Shown here: in pieces, positions 26,047 through 34,349 of the stretch
Numbering within the stretch: position 1 is the first letter of the stretch
Layout: each line of letters starts with the position of its first letter
Assembly: GCA_002436025.1 (NCBI GenBank)
Contig: DIXM01000017.1
Location: 22,499-86,498 of the forward strand
Direction of reading: 5' to 3'
Length of the DNA stretch: 64,000 nucleotides
From: a candidate division Hyd24-12 bacterium UBA6080
GTDB lineage: Bacteria > Fermentibacterota > Fermentibacteria > Fermentibacterales > JCC-6
Made by a program: the position numbers and the translations under genes
The notes under the pieces: generated by a model
What the model saw: only the letters and a program-made list of their open reading frames with translations
Databases searched by the model: none
What the model was told of the DNA's origin: nothing

Positions 26047-26745
26047 CTAGGACCCGCCGGGGACACGGGACAGCAGCATGGCATCGACCTCTCCGGCCAT
26101 GATCAGGATCTCGTCTGCGGGAAGGCGGTCCTGAACGGCCCGGGAAAACGTGGGCTGTCTGAGAGCGAAGGCAAGCCTTGAAAGAAGGTTGAGGTGCATC
26201 CCTATGGTTGGGCTGATCATCATGAAAAGTGTGTGAACGGGCTTGCCGTCGATAGCACCGAACTCGACAGCGGTCTCCAGGAAGCAGAGGGTTATCATGG
26301 GTTCAGGAATGTCCAGAACGATGGGGTTCCTCACATGAGGGATGGCTATCCCCTCCCCTATGCCCGTGGAGCCCTGGGCTTCGCGGGCTTTGAGGATGTG
26401 AAGGAGGAAAAGCCTGTCAACGCTATCCGGAATGGGCATGAGGGCAAGTGCGTTCTCAAGTACCTGGTCCCGCCCGTCGCCCGTTACCCCGTACCTTATA
26501 CCGCCCGCGGAAAGGGCGGCCCTGATGCCGGCGACCTCTCCCCTGTTAGCCCCCTGGCTGTCCGAGAACATTACGGAGGATACCGGGATCTGCCTTTTGG
26601 TGGCCCATTCCAGTATCTCCGTCTTGTTGAAGCGGTACTGCCCGCCAACCTTGATGGCGGGAAGAGAGTCTTCCTTTATCCATTTTTCGAGGGTCTTCTC
26701 GGGTACCCCAAAAAGGCCGGCGACTTCCCTCAAACCAAGAAGCAT
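26047..26745 (-). CDS. HTH-EIIA regulator: MerR/excisionase-like DNA-binding domain fused to PTS EIIA domain
   Basis: 232 residues. Residues 1-55 are an excisionase-type helix-turn-helix (LREVAGLFGVPEKTLEKWIKEDSLP, then QYRFNKTEILEWA). From about residue 80 the protein resembles a fructose/nitrogen-type PTS EIIA domain, with the phospho-accepting histidine in GEGIAIPHVRNP near residue 137. It sits nine bases upstream of hyfB as the first gene of the Ehr operon, so it probably controls it in response to phosphorylation state. No HPr or enzyme I gene is present in the window. The regulatory link is inference from position. Confidence 0.8.
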   Translation of the reverse strand: MLLGLREVAGLFGVPEKTLEKWIKEDSLPAIKVGGQYRFNKTEILEWATKRQIPVSSVMFSDSQGANRGEVAGIRAALSAGGIRYGVTGDGRDQVLENALALMPIPDSVDRLFLLHILKAREAQGSTGIGEGIAIPHVRNPIVLDIPEPMITLCFLETAVEFGAIDGKPVHTLFMMISPTIGMHLNLLSRLAFALRQPTFSRAVQDRLPADEILIMAGEVDAMLLSRVPGGS

Positions 26746-26792
26746 CCTGAGACACCAGACTTTCGGTCAAAAGGTCCGGGGAATATACACCA

Positions 26793-27218
26793 TCATCCGT
26801 AGGCGTACTCGGCGAAGATAAACGCCCGTCCGTCATCGGTGACCATGAGATAAAGGTGGAGGAACCTGCCGCCGTCTTCGAGAAGGAGTTTCGGGGAGTC
26901 GCCGGTGATGCCCCAGAGGGCTGAGGGGGTTCCCCCGACACGCCCGGCAAGGTCGAATGACACAGGGTCTTGAAGGTCGATGACCAGAAGGTCGAAGGCT
27001 GCAACGATCCGCGCCTCCAGAGCCTCGTCATGCGCGATCCGCACGAAGCCCGCCCTGCTGTCGAAAGGGGCGTGTTCCTCGAGAACGTGGATACCGATGC
27101 CCGAATCGCCCAGAAGTGTCACGAGGTCACCCGGAAGACCGTTGTTAAAGGCGCATCCGCAGGCAACAGCAAAAAGGAATGCAGGCATGGCTTTCAGGCA
27201 TCCTTCACGACGAAGCAT
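26793..27218 (-). CDS. Small secreted or lipoprotein, unknown function
   Basis: About 141 residues from the ATG at 27218, which has GAGGG eight bases upstream. The start overlaps the end of the CDF gene by 14 bases. The N-terminus (CLKAMPAFLFAVACGCAFN) is a signal peptide with a possible lipobox cysteine. The mature sequence has no recognised family. It includes a self-contained segment LLEDGGRFLHLYLMVTDDGRAFIFAEYAY. It lies between the metal-exporter gene and the Ehr regulator on the same strand. Confidence 0.5.
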   Translation of the reverse strand: MLRREGCLKAMPAFLFAVACGCAFNNGLPGDLVTLLGDSGIGIHVLEEHAPFDSRAGFVRIAHDEALEARIVAAFDLLVIDLQDPVSFDLAGRVGGTPSALWGITGDSPKLLLEDGGRFLHLYLMVTDDGRAFIFAEYAYG

Positions 27219-28113
27219 CCTGCTCACCCTCATCCACGGGCTCGACATGGATCGAGACGAACGACGACTTGCCGAACTTGCGGCGTATCAGTCCTTCGAT
27301 GGCGGAGCTTATCGCGTGGGCTTCCTTGACCTGCATGCCGCCGTCCACACGGATGTGAAGGTCAACGGCAATATCCCTGCCAATGCGTCTGGTGCGGAGA
27401 TTGTGCGGGTCTGTCACACCGGGGACCGACTTGGCCAGCCCTATGATCTCGGATTCAACCGTCTCGTCCAGTGATGATTCGATAAGCTCTCCGAGGCAGC
27501 CCGACAGGATCTCCAACGCAACCTTCACTATGAAAACGCTGACCACCACCGCTGCCACAGGATCAAGGATGCGCCATTTTTCCCCGAGGAGGATGGCGCC
27601 CCCGATGCCAAGCATGGTCCCCATCGATGAAAAGGCATCGGAACGGTGGTGCCAGGCGTTGGCGATGACCGCCATGCTGTTGATCCGCTTCCCGGCGGAT
27701 ACCGTGTAGCGGTAAAGGCCCTCTTTCGCCACGATCGAGACAACAGCCGCGATCAGAGCTATCAGCCCGGGAGCTTCGGGGGTCTGCCCGCCAATGCAGG
27801 CCCAGATCTTGGTGGCTCCCGCCCAGAAAACCCCCGCGCCCACAAGCAGCAGCACGATCCCGATAACGGTTGCTGCCAGGGTCTCGAGCTTGCCGTGACC
27901 GTAGTCGTGGCTTTTGTCCACGGGCCTGCCCGAAAACCTCAGGCCAGCCAGAACCACAATGTCCGTGGCGAAATCCGAGACGGAGTGCACCGCATCGGCA
28001 ATCATTGCAGGGCTGTGCCCCACGACACCTGCCGCGAACTTGAACGCAGTGAGGACAAGGTTCAGGACGAGTCCCACCCAGGTAACTCGAGCTGCCGAAG
28101 CTGTTTCAGCCAT
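27205..28113 (-). CDS. Cation diffusion facilitator (CDF) metal efflux protein
   Basis: 302 residues with six membrane helices and a cytoplasmic C-terminal domain. The metal site motifs HSVSDFATD (helix 2) and HHRSDAFSS (helix 5) are both present, as is the DYGHGKLE loop. The family exports Zn2+, Fe2+ or Mn2+ in exchange for protons. The His in the helix-5 site argues for zinc or similar, but the metal cannot be fixed from sequence. It follows the serpin gene by 32 bases and may be co-transcribed. Confidence 0.92.
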   Translation of the reverse strand: MAETASAARVTWVGLVLNLVLTAFKFAAGVVGHSPAMIADAVHSVSDFATDIVVLAGLRFSGRPVDKSHDYGHGKLETLAATVIGIVLLLVGAGVFWAGATKIWACIGGQTPEAPGLIALIAAVVSIVAKEGLYRYTVSAGKRINSMAVIANAWHHRSDAFSSMGTMLGIGGAILLGEKWRILDPVAAVVVSVFIVKVALEILSGCLGELIESSLDETVESEIIGLAKSVPGVTDPHNLRTRRIGRDIAVDLHIRVDGGMQVKEAHAISSAIEGLIRRKFGKSSFVSIHVEPVDEGEQDASS

Positions 28114-28145
28114 GCTTCACCTTTGTCAGAGAACCCCTGGGGGTT

Positions 28146-29378
28146 TCAGAGGCTTGGGTCGGTCACCCTCCCCATGAAAAGCACCGTGTCGGAGCGGTCG
28201 TCGATGATAAGGAACACAAAGGGCCTGTCAAGCAGGAAGAGCTCTGGAGGGTCCGACGGCATGGCTGTTGTGGCCATTATCACGCCCGTGGCGGCCGCGG
28301 CTTCGGTGCCCGTTTCGTCCACCTTCACGAAAGCCTTGTGAACCACTGCGGTGATGAACAGGTCACGCTCGCCCGTGAACCCGCTGAAATCAGCCCGGGA
28401 GGGGTCGAAGGCGTCACCCATCCCCATCTCCCCAAGCACCGTTGTCAGGGAGTAGTCGGTGTCGAATTCGAACGGCGGCATCACTACGGCCACCTCGCGA
28501 ACTCCGAGGCCTTCGACCACCTCTTCCAGCATCTCAGGGTCAAGGTCCTGCTGGAACTGGTTGAAGTCGCCGTCGGGGAACAGGATGATCATGCGGCTCT
28601 GGAGGTCCGAGTACTGCATGGCGACAGCCCTGAAACCGTTGCCCCGGTAGAACGGGATGTCCATCGTCCTGCTCATGAACGGGACAGTGACCTCATCACC
28701 TGAGAGTGTTGTGAAAACACCGTCACGGGTCAGGTCGGGGTTGAACTGGAACCGCCAGTTCCCCAGGAAGTACACGGCGCTTGTGAGAACCACCCTTGTG
28801 GCGGTGGTCACTGAACCCGGGCCGAGAAGGTCTTTGATGCGGTCCTCTGTTTTCTCTTCAACCCAGCTGTTGATCACCAGCCTTTCGGCGTCCGGATCAC
28901 CCTCGAAATCCATGTTCCGGGCTTCGGCCCCGTAGTATTCGCTCACGAGGTTCGTGTAATCGTCCAGAAGGGGGTAGTTGCCGTCAACCCACAGCGCGTT
29001 GGCAATGTTGAGCGTTATTCCCTCATCACCTGAATCAGTGTCTTCCCGCGAAATCAAGCCGAAAAGACGGCTGAAGCCACTATGCACCGCGGGCTGTGAT
29101 TCCCCGAAACCCAGCACTTCCGCCATTCCTTCTTCGGTCTCGCCCCTGGCGCCGGCCCATGCCATCCCCAGAGCCGATGAGATGCAGAACGGCGAGAACA
29201 TCACGTTATCCTCACCGGCGTCCTGGCACAGCCTGCCGAAAAGCTCGAAAGCAAAGTCGGTGTTGCCCTCGCGAAGGTCCTGAAAGCCGGTTTCCGAAGC
29301 GGGGTTCTCGACGGGTCTCGAGGCTCCGCAGGCTGCAACGAGAAGCGTAATGAGAAACGGGATGGAAAGCTTTTTCAT
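28146..29378 (-). CDS. Lipoprotein serpin (serine/cysteine protease inhibitor)
   Basis: 410 residues, start at the ATG 29378 because AAAGGGA lies just before it; another ATG five codons upstream overlaps that site. The signal peptide ends at a lipobox (LLVAAC, Cys17). The serpin fold is clear: NVMFSPFCISSALGMAWAGA, LNIANALWVDG, INSWVEEKTEDRI, VVLTSAVYF, and the hinge DETGTEAAAATG followed by the C-terminal RPFVFLIIDD. The small-residue hinge indicates an inhibitory serpin. The reactive loop (VIMATTAMPSDPP) is about three residues longer than in alpha-1-antitrypsin, so P1 could be Thr, Ala or Met. It is divergent from the C25 peptidase gene. Confidence 0.93.
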   Translation of the reverse strand: MKKLSIPFLITLLVAACGASRPVENPASETGFQDLREGNTDFAFELFGRLCQDAGEDNVMFSPFCISSALGMAWAGARGETEEGMAEVLGFGESQPAVHSGFSRLFGLISREDTDSGDEGITLNIANALWVDGNYPLLDDYTNLVSEYYGAEARNMDFEGDPDAERLVINSWVEEKTEDRIKDLLGPGSVTTATRVVLTSAVYFLGNWRFQFNPDLTRDGVFTTLSGDEVTVPFMSRTMDIPFYRGNGFRAVAMQYSDLQSRMIILFPDGDFNQFQQDLDPEMLEEVVEGLGVREVAVVMPPFEFDTDYSLTTVLGEMGMGDAFDPSRADFSGFTGERDLFITAVVHKAFVKVDETGTEAAAATGVIMATTAMPSDPPELFLLDRPFVFLIIDDRSDTVLFMGRVTDPSL

Positions 29379-29393
29379 GTCATTCCCTTTCAT

Positions 29394-29486
29394 GGCCGCG
29401 GACGCGGCCCTGTCCTTGACTGCCTGAAGCTAATACAACAGGGGTCCGGAAGCATTCCCCGGCCGGATGCTTCCCCGCGGGGGAAT
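29394..29486. other. Cluster of hairpins between the serpin and C25 peptidase genes
   Basis: Three inverted repeats are seen: GGCCGC/GCGGCC (29394-29409), GGAAGCAT/ATGCTTCC (29448-29474) and ATTCCCC/GGGGAAT (29454-29486). The last two overlap, so only one of them can form at a time. They lie in the 5' leader of one or both divergent genes. Confidence 0.4.
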
Positions 29487-29545
29487 CAAACCATATACTT
29501 GAACCTGCAGCAAACACGGCATGGGTGCAACGATAGGGGGAGCGC

Positions 29546-31597
29546 GTGGTTTCGGTATTCTTGCGGCTTGTTCTGGTGCATACGCTCGCAGGATCTGCCG
29601 TGGCAGGAGAGCTCAGACAGAACTTCAGGCTCGAATCCGGTGATTTCGGTGTAAGGGACTTCGACGGTGGCGTGATACCCTGGTGCAATTCCGGCGTCGT
29701 GGGCTTCGACCAGGGGCTGCCCAACCTGCCGGTGGTCTCCATGTGCTTTGTCATACCGCAGGGCACGTCTGTCGGGGGGGCGACCATCGAGGTGCTTGCC
29801 GGGTCTGATCTGGACGGTACTCATGACGTGCTTCCCGTAAGGTTCACCCCGCTCTCCCGCGTGCCTGCTCCCTACTTCAGGCTGCCCTCGGTGTACCTGT
29901 CGGACGAACCCTTTCCCGCAGACCCCGTGGTCGAAACCGCCACCGGCACCAGAACGGGGTTCCAGCTGGGAACGGTCTCGTTCTGCCCCTTCCGCTGGCG
30001 TCCCCTTTCAGGAGGGCTGAACATCATCACCGAAGCCGAGGTGGTGCTTCACTACCGCGAAGACCCCATGTTCCCACGGCTTCAGCTGACCAGGGGACAG
30101 GTTGACCAGGCCTCCGTGCTCTTGTCACACTTCGTCGCCAACCCCGAAGACCTTGAGGCGTATGCACCGGCAATCCGCCCTGAAAGCGATGCCTGGCCGG
30201 TGTGGGTCGCGGTTGGTGCCGAATCGTTCGCAACCGTCCTCGAGCCGCTTGTGGATCACAGGAACTCGACCGGAATGCAGTCCGAGTTCGTTTCACTTGA
30301 GTGGATCTACGACAACTACCCGGGGTGGGACACCCAGGAGCAGATCAGGAACTACCTGAAGGACTCGTTCCTTAACCGGGGGCTCCAGTACGCTCTGCTG
30401 GTGGGAGACTGGGGGCCGACCCAGCGCATTTCCAGCCTGATGGTGGGAAGCGACAGCCTGGTGCTTGACGAGACAACGGACCTCTACTACTCAGACCTCA
30501 CCAGGATGTGGGACGGCGACGGCGACCACCTCTACGGCGAGAACTCGGACTGGATAGACTACTACTCAGACATCGCGGTGGGGCGCTTCAGCTCGGACAA
30601 CCCGAACCACCTTGAGACCATGGTGAACAAAACCATCGCGTACGAAACCCAGTCCGACCAGGGCCAGTGGCGCACCACCGCCCTGCTCTGCGGAGCGGGC
30701 CTCTGGCCCGACGTCGAACCCGACGGCTACTGGGGCAGCTTCATCTGCGACTCCATATCCAACCGCATCCCCGGGGACTGGACGCAGCACAAGCTCTACG
30801 AAACGTGGGACGGCCACCCGACGAACCAGATCGACCTTCTGAACCAGGGCGCAAGCTACGTTAGCGATCAGGGCCACGGAGGTTCCGGAGGGGTGTACTG
30901 GCTTTACGAGCCCGGCAACATGATAACGAACCAGAACTACACCGGCCTCGATAACATCAACAGGCTGACCATCCTCCACTCCATGGCGTGCAACCCCGGC
31001 CAGCTCTCCGTAAACGGGTGCAGCGCGGAACGGCTGCTCATGTGGCCAGGGGGCGGCGCGGTGGCGGTTATGTACAATTCCAACTACGGCTGGGGAACGC
31101 CCCCCTCCATGGGTCCCTCTGAACACCTTGAACTGCACTTCGCCGAGATGCTCTTCGAAAACGGCGTGGAGCGCATAGGAGACATGCAGGCCGCGGCAAA
31201 GGACGCATTCAAGTCTGCTGGGGGCATGGTGCTTCAGAACTGGGTGATGCAGGAGAACAACATGCTGGGTGACCCTGCAACCGTGTTCGTATCGGTGCAG
31301 ACCGGCGTCGGGGAAGAGGGCGGGATGGCCGTGGCACATCTCGGCACACCGGTCCCCAACCCATCCGCAGGAACCTTCAGCGTGGCGTGGAGCCTTCCCG
31401 AACCATCGGCTTTCACTCTCTCCCTCTACGACCTTTGCGGGCGCATTGCCTGGAGCGGTGAACACACATGGGGGGCGGAAGCTTCAGGGCAGTTCACTGT
31501 CTCCCCCTCCAGGGGCCTGCCACCAGGATGCTACATCCTGAGGCTCGACGCTGATGGTGTGTCCGCCTCGACAATGGTGGTCGTGCTGGGGAACTGA
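29546..31597 (+). CDS. Secreted C25 (gingipain-type) cysteine peptidase with Por-type C-terminal domain
   Basis: 683 residues, GTG start with GGGGGAGC upstream. A signal peptide (VFLRLVLVHTLAGSAVAG) is followed by a propeptide-like beta region of about 200 residues. The C25 catalytic domain has its His in SDQGHGGSGG (about residue 444) and its Cys in LHSMACNPGQLS (about residue 482). The final 85 residues (PVPNPSAGTFSVAWSL, LSLYDLCGR, PPGCYILRL) match a type A type IX secretion sorting domain. It would be exported and displayed or released as an extracellular protease. Divergent from the serpin gene. Confidence 0.88.
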   Translation: MVSVFLRLVLVHTLAGSAVAGELRQNFRLESGDFGVRDFDGGVIPWCNSGVVGFDQGLPNLPVVSMCFVIPQGTSVGGATIEVLAGSDLDGTHDVLPVRFTPLSRVPAPYFRLPSVYLSDEPFPADPVVETATGTRTGFQLGTVSFCPFRWRPLSGGLNIITEAEVVLHYREDPMFPRLQLTRGQVDQASVLLSHFVANPEDLEAYAPAIRPESDAWPVWVAVGAESFATVLEPLVDHRNSTGMQSEFVSLEWIYDNYPGWDTQEQIRNYLKDSFLNRGLQYALLVGDWGPTQRISSLMVGSDSLVLDETTDLYYSDLTRMWDGDGDHLYGENSDWIDYYSDIAVGRFSSDNPNHLETMVNKTIAYETQSDQGQWRTTALLCGAGLWPDVEPDGYWGSFICDSISNRIPGDWTQHKLYETWDGHPTNQIDLLNQGASYVSDQGHGGSGGVYWLYEPGNMITNQNYTGLDNINRLTILHSMACNPGQLSVNGCSAERLLMWPGGGAVAVMYNSNYGWGTPPSMGPSEHLELHFAEMLFENGVERIGDMQAAAKDAFKSAGGMVLQNWVMQENNMLGDPATVFVSVQTGVGEEGGMAVAHLGTPVPNPSAGTFSVAWSLPEPSAFTLSLYDLCGRIAWSGEHTWGAEASGQFTVSPSRGLPPGCYILRLDADGVSASTMVVVLGN

Positions 31598-31611
31598 TCC
31601 GCAGCTTCAAT

Positions 31612-32445
31612 TCAAAGATCAAGCGTCAGCTGGCTATCTGTTGCTCGCGGTGGATAGAATACCCCAACAATCATGAAGGGGTTGCCAAACCTCCGATAGT
31701 GACTCTCGTAATTTGTTCCGAGGAAGAAGAACAGGTCACGTTTCCCGCAGAAGCTGTGATAGTATTTAGCCCGAACATCATTCAATGCAGCAGTTTCGTT
31801 ACCACCGTGCCTCGCCAGGCAGTTCCAATACAGTGCTCCAACTTCCCAGTCCGTTATCATCAAGCGATGAGTGGAACTATCATCCTCAGTTCGGAAGGTG
31901 TAGTAAAACTCATAAGGGACCTTGCGAACAATGCTCTTCGAATCGAGATCACAGAAAAGATTCATCTGCCTCAATCTTTTCTTCCAATTCTCAGGCCAAT
32001 CCCCTTCCACTTCTTTCCATGAAAAATCAATCACTTGACTCGGTTTCAGCGTCGCCAGAGACACCCTTTTCTCACCATGACTATCCTCAAGAAGATTGGG
32101 CAATGACGTGTAAACGTTTCCCAACACAACCGATTTCCTTCTGCGCCATCTGTCCTTTGTATCCAAAAAGCCGAGCAGCTCGTACTTACCGGCCGGGCTA
32201 TAGGTTTCTGGACGGAAGTCAGATGACTTTTTCTTCAAGTCAAGTCTTATCCACTGATACTTGCTGAAAAGCTTGTACTCTTCAGCACGAAATGGGATCG
32301 GGTAAATACGCACCCAATGACCGGAAGAGAGAAGCCCCGCAGTACAGACAACCTCTCCAAAAGAGGTCAAAGGCAGGGGATACGTCTTGACAGTTACAAG
32401 GACTTCTGCTGCGGGCAGCCAGGCTGGCAGTGTTTCATCCATCAT
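31612..32445 (-). CDS. Unknown protein, partner of the DUF488 gene
   Basis: 277 residues, no signal peptide or membrane segment. No family was recognised. Notable features are an N-terminal VLVTVKTYPLPLTSFGEVVCTAGLL, a basic middle (KKKSSDFRPETY, WRRRKSVVLGN) and aromatic C-terminal segments (WEVGALYWNC, KRDLFFFLGTNYESHYRRFGNPFMIVGVFYPP). The base composition is visibly AT-richer than neighbouring genes. Its ATG overlaps the DUF488 stop codon by four bases, so the two are translationally coupled. Confidence 0.65.
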   Translation of the reverse strand: MMDETLPAWLPAAEVLVTVKTYPLPLTSFGEVVCTAGLLSSGHWVRIYPIPFRAEEYKLFSKYQWIRLDLKKKSSDFRPETYSPAGKYELLGFLDTKDRWRRRKSVVLGNVYTSLPNLLEDSHGEKRVSLATLKPSQVIDFSWKEVEGDWPENWKKRLRQMNLFCDLDSKSIVRKVPYEFYYTFRTEDDSSTHRLMITDWEVGALYWNCLARHGGNETAALNDVRAKYYHSFCGKRDLFFFLGTNYESHYRRFGNPFMIVGVFYPPRATDSQLTLDL

Positions 32446-32882
32446 AAATGAACTGGCATTGTCTCCCCTGAGAGCAGTTCAGAGACTTTCTCGGAGACGA
32501 GACGTCTATGGCACATGGAAGGATCAGCCTCGAAACAAGTCAGGGCGATCCGGTCGAGATCCCGAATGGCATTGACGATCTTCTGAAGAGCCTCGGTTTC
32601 GATTGACAGGATTTCCTCACTGTACCATTGAAACAGCTTCTCGTAATCTGCGGATGATTTGAGGGATCTTCTGCGGGCTGACTCAATTCCAAGCTGAGGA
32701 AAATGCTGATACTCAATTCCGGCGGCTTCAACGGAATTCTTCATGCAGGTCTTTGAAAAGCCGCGTTTCCGTGAAATCGGATTCTTTCTTACATCAATCA
32801 ACAGGCAAACGTCATTTGCAGTAAGCAGATCAAGGTAGTCTTTCAACGTGCGGCCTTCATAACCAATGGTGAACATGGTCAT
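32442..32882 (-). CDS. DUF488 family protein
   Basis: 146 residues from the ATG at 32882, with GGGAGG seven bases upstream; the frame extends further but without a ribosome-binding site. DUF488 hallmarks are MFTIGYEGRTLKDYLDLL, LLIDVRKNPISRKRGFSK, YQHFPQLGI and ALTCFEADPSMCHRRLV (Cys and His residues conserved in the family). The biochemical role of DUF488 is not established. It is coupled to the unknown gene downstream, and both share AT-richer DNA, suggesting transfer as a unit. Confidence 0.85.
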   Translation of the reverse strand: MTMFTIGYEGRTLKDYLDLLTANDVCLLIDVRKNPISRKRGFSKTCMKNSVEAAGIEYQHFPQLGIESARRRSLKSSADYEKLFQWYSEEILSIETEALQKIVNAIRDLDRIALTCFEADPSMCHRRLVSEKVSELLSGETMPVHL

Positions 32883-33216
32883 TCTCTTGCCTCCCTGCAA
32901 ATGAAGGGATTGTTGTTCTCCCTTTTCAACTATCATGGATTCTTCTGGTTTTTTCAACCCGCTTCGTTACCCGCCTACACACTTGCCAGTCCCGGTGAAC
33001 CATCTGGGCTTCGTCTTCCATTGCTCTGCCCCCGGCGGAGTCGCCAATGGTGAAACGCAGGTTCCAAGCTGAGGAGGTGCACGGTGAAGGTGTTTGCTGC
33101 GCTTGCGCAACATGCGGCAGTTTTGGCATAGTGCAACCCGAATGGGAGCTGCGCTCAGTATTCCGCCGAATGCACCGGCATCACCGCAGGCTGTCTGCAA
33201 GCGTGAGGAAAGCAAA
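32883..33216. other. Gene-free divergent region between the DUF488 gene and oadB
   Basis: 334 bases. It holds the ribosome-binding sites of both divergent genes and a transition from AT-richer to GC-rich DNA. A small inverted repeat around TTGCTGCGCTTGCGCAAC (about 33108-33125) was noted. No RNA gene, promoter with good hexamer spacing, or convincing open frame was recognised. Confidence 0.4.
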
Positions 33217-34338
33217 ATGGAAGGCCTCTTTGTCGGATTCACCGCGATAACCTGGCAGAACCTCCTGATGATGGCCATCGGTGGAACACTGATCTACCTG
33301 GCGATCAAAAAGGAGTATGAACCAGCGCTCCTGCTTCCCATCGGCTTCGGCACCATCCTTGTCAACATCCCCTTCTCTTCGGTGCTCGACCAGATCGAGG
33401 GGGGCCAGCAGGTGGCAGGGGCATTGTCCTACTTCTTCAGGGTGGGCATCCTCACCGAGGTCTTCCCTCTTCTGATATTCGTGGCCATCGGCGCCATGAT
33501 AGACTTCAGCCCCCTGTTCAGAAGACCCCTCCTCCTGCTGTTCGGAGCAGCGGCCCAGTTCGGCATCTTTTTCACGATGACTGCCGCAACGCTGTTCGGA
33601 TTCGACCTGAGGGAGGCCGCCTCGATAGGCATCATCGGTTCCGCCGACGGCCCTACATCGATCTATGTAGCCAGCCGTTTCGCGCGGCACCTTATCGGTC
33701 CCATCTCGGTCGCAGCCTACTCCTACATGGCACTGGTGCCGATAATACAGCCGCCGGTGATCAGGCTTCTCACATCACGACGGGAACGCCTGATGCGCAT
33801 GGACGGCAGCCAGAAGCCTATCTCCCGCACCACCCTCATCCTGTTCCCGATCCTCGTGACCATATTGACGGGAATGTTCGCGCCGACGGCAACGGCCCTA
33901 ATCGGATTCCTCATGTTCGGCAACCTCGTCCGGGAGTGCGGAGTTCTCAAGAAGCTGTCGCTGGCGGCACAGAATGAGCTCGCCAGCCTTGTCACACTGC
34001 TGCTTGGGATAACCATAGCGTCAACCATGACGGCAGACCGTTTTCTGCAGGTCTCCACCCTGTTCATCATTGGCCTGGGGCTCTGCGCCTTCATCTTCGA
34101 TACTGCGGGAGGTGTCCTCTTCGCGAAGTTCATCAACCTCTTCATCAAGCGAAAGGTCAACCCCATGATCGGAGCAGCGGGCATATCGGCATTTCCCATG
34201 TCGGCCAGGGTAATCCACAAGATGGGGAGGCAGGAGGATTCGTCCAATTTCCTGCTGATGCATGCAGTCAGCGCAAACGTCTCAGGCCAGATCGGTTCCG
34301 TCCTTGCGGGCGGGTTGATCCTGGCCCTGGTTAAGTAG
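33217..34338 (+). CDS. oadB: Sodium-translocating decarboxylase beta subunit
   Basis: 373 residues from the ATG at 33217 (GAGGA upstream). About nine to eleven membrane helices. The key ion-binding motif IGSADGPTSI contains the aspartate equivalent to Asp203 of Klebsiella OadB. The C-terminal part GAAGISAFPMSARV and SANVSGQIGSVLAGG is also conserved. The protein couples decarboxylation of a carboxybiotin carrier to Na+ export in oxaloacetate, methylmalonyl-CoA or glutaconyl-CoA decarboxylases. The carboxyltransferase and biotin carrier are not encoded nearby, so the substrate cannot be assigned. Confidence 0.92.
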   Translation: MEGLFVGFTAITWQNLLMMAIGGTLIYLAIKKEYEPALLLPIGFGTILVNIPFSSVLDQIEGGQQVAGALSYFFRVGILTEVFPLLIFVAIGAMIDFSPLFRRPLLLLFGAAAQFGIFFTMTAATLFGFDLREAASIGIIGSADGPTSIYVASRFARHLIGPISVAAYSYMALVPIIQPPVIRLLTSRRERLMRMDGSQKPISRTTLILFPILVTILTGMFAPTATALIGFLMFGNLVRECGVLKKLSLAAQNELASLVTLLLGITIASTMTADRFLQVSTLFIIGLGLCAFIFDTAGGVLFAKFINLFIKRKVNPMIGAAGISAFPMSARVIHKMGRQEDSSNFLLMHAVSANVSGQIGSVLAGGLILALVK

Positions 34339-34349
34339 GAGGTGCTCAG

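Noticed and set aside
33100..33216. Integron attC-like site or small RNA upstream of oadB
   Set aside because: Only a short imperfect hairpin is visible and no recombination-site core or paired arms could be seen.
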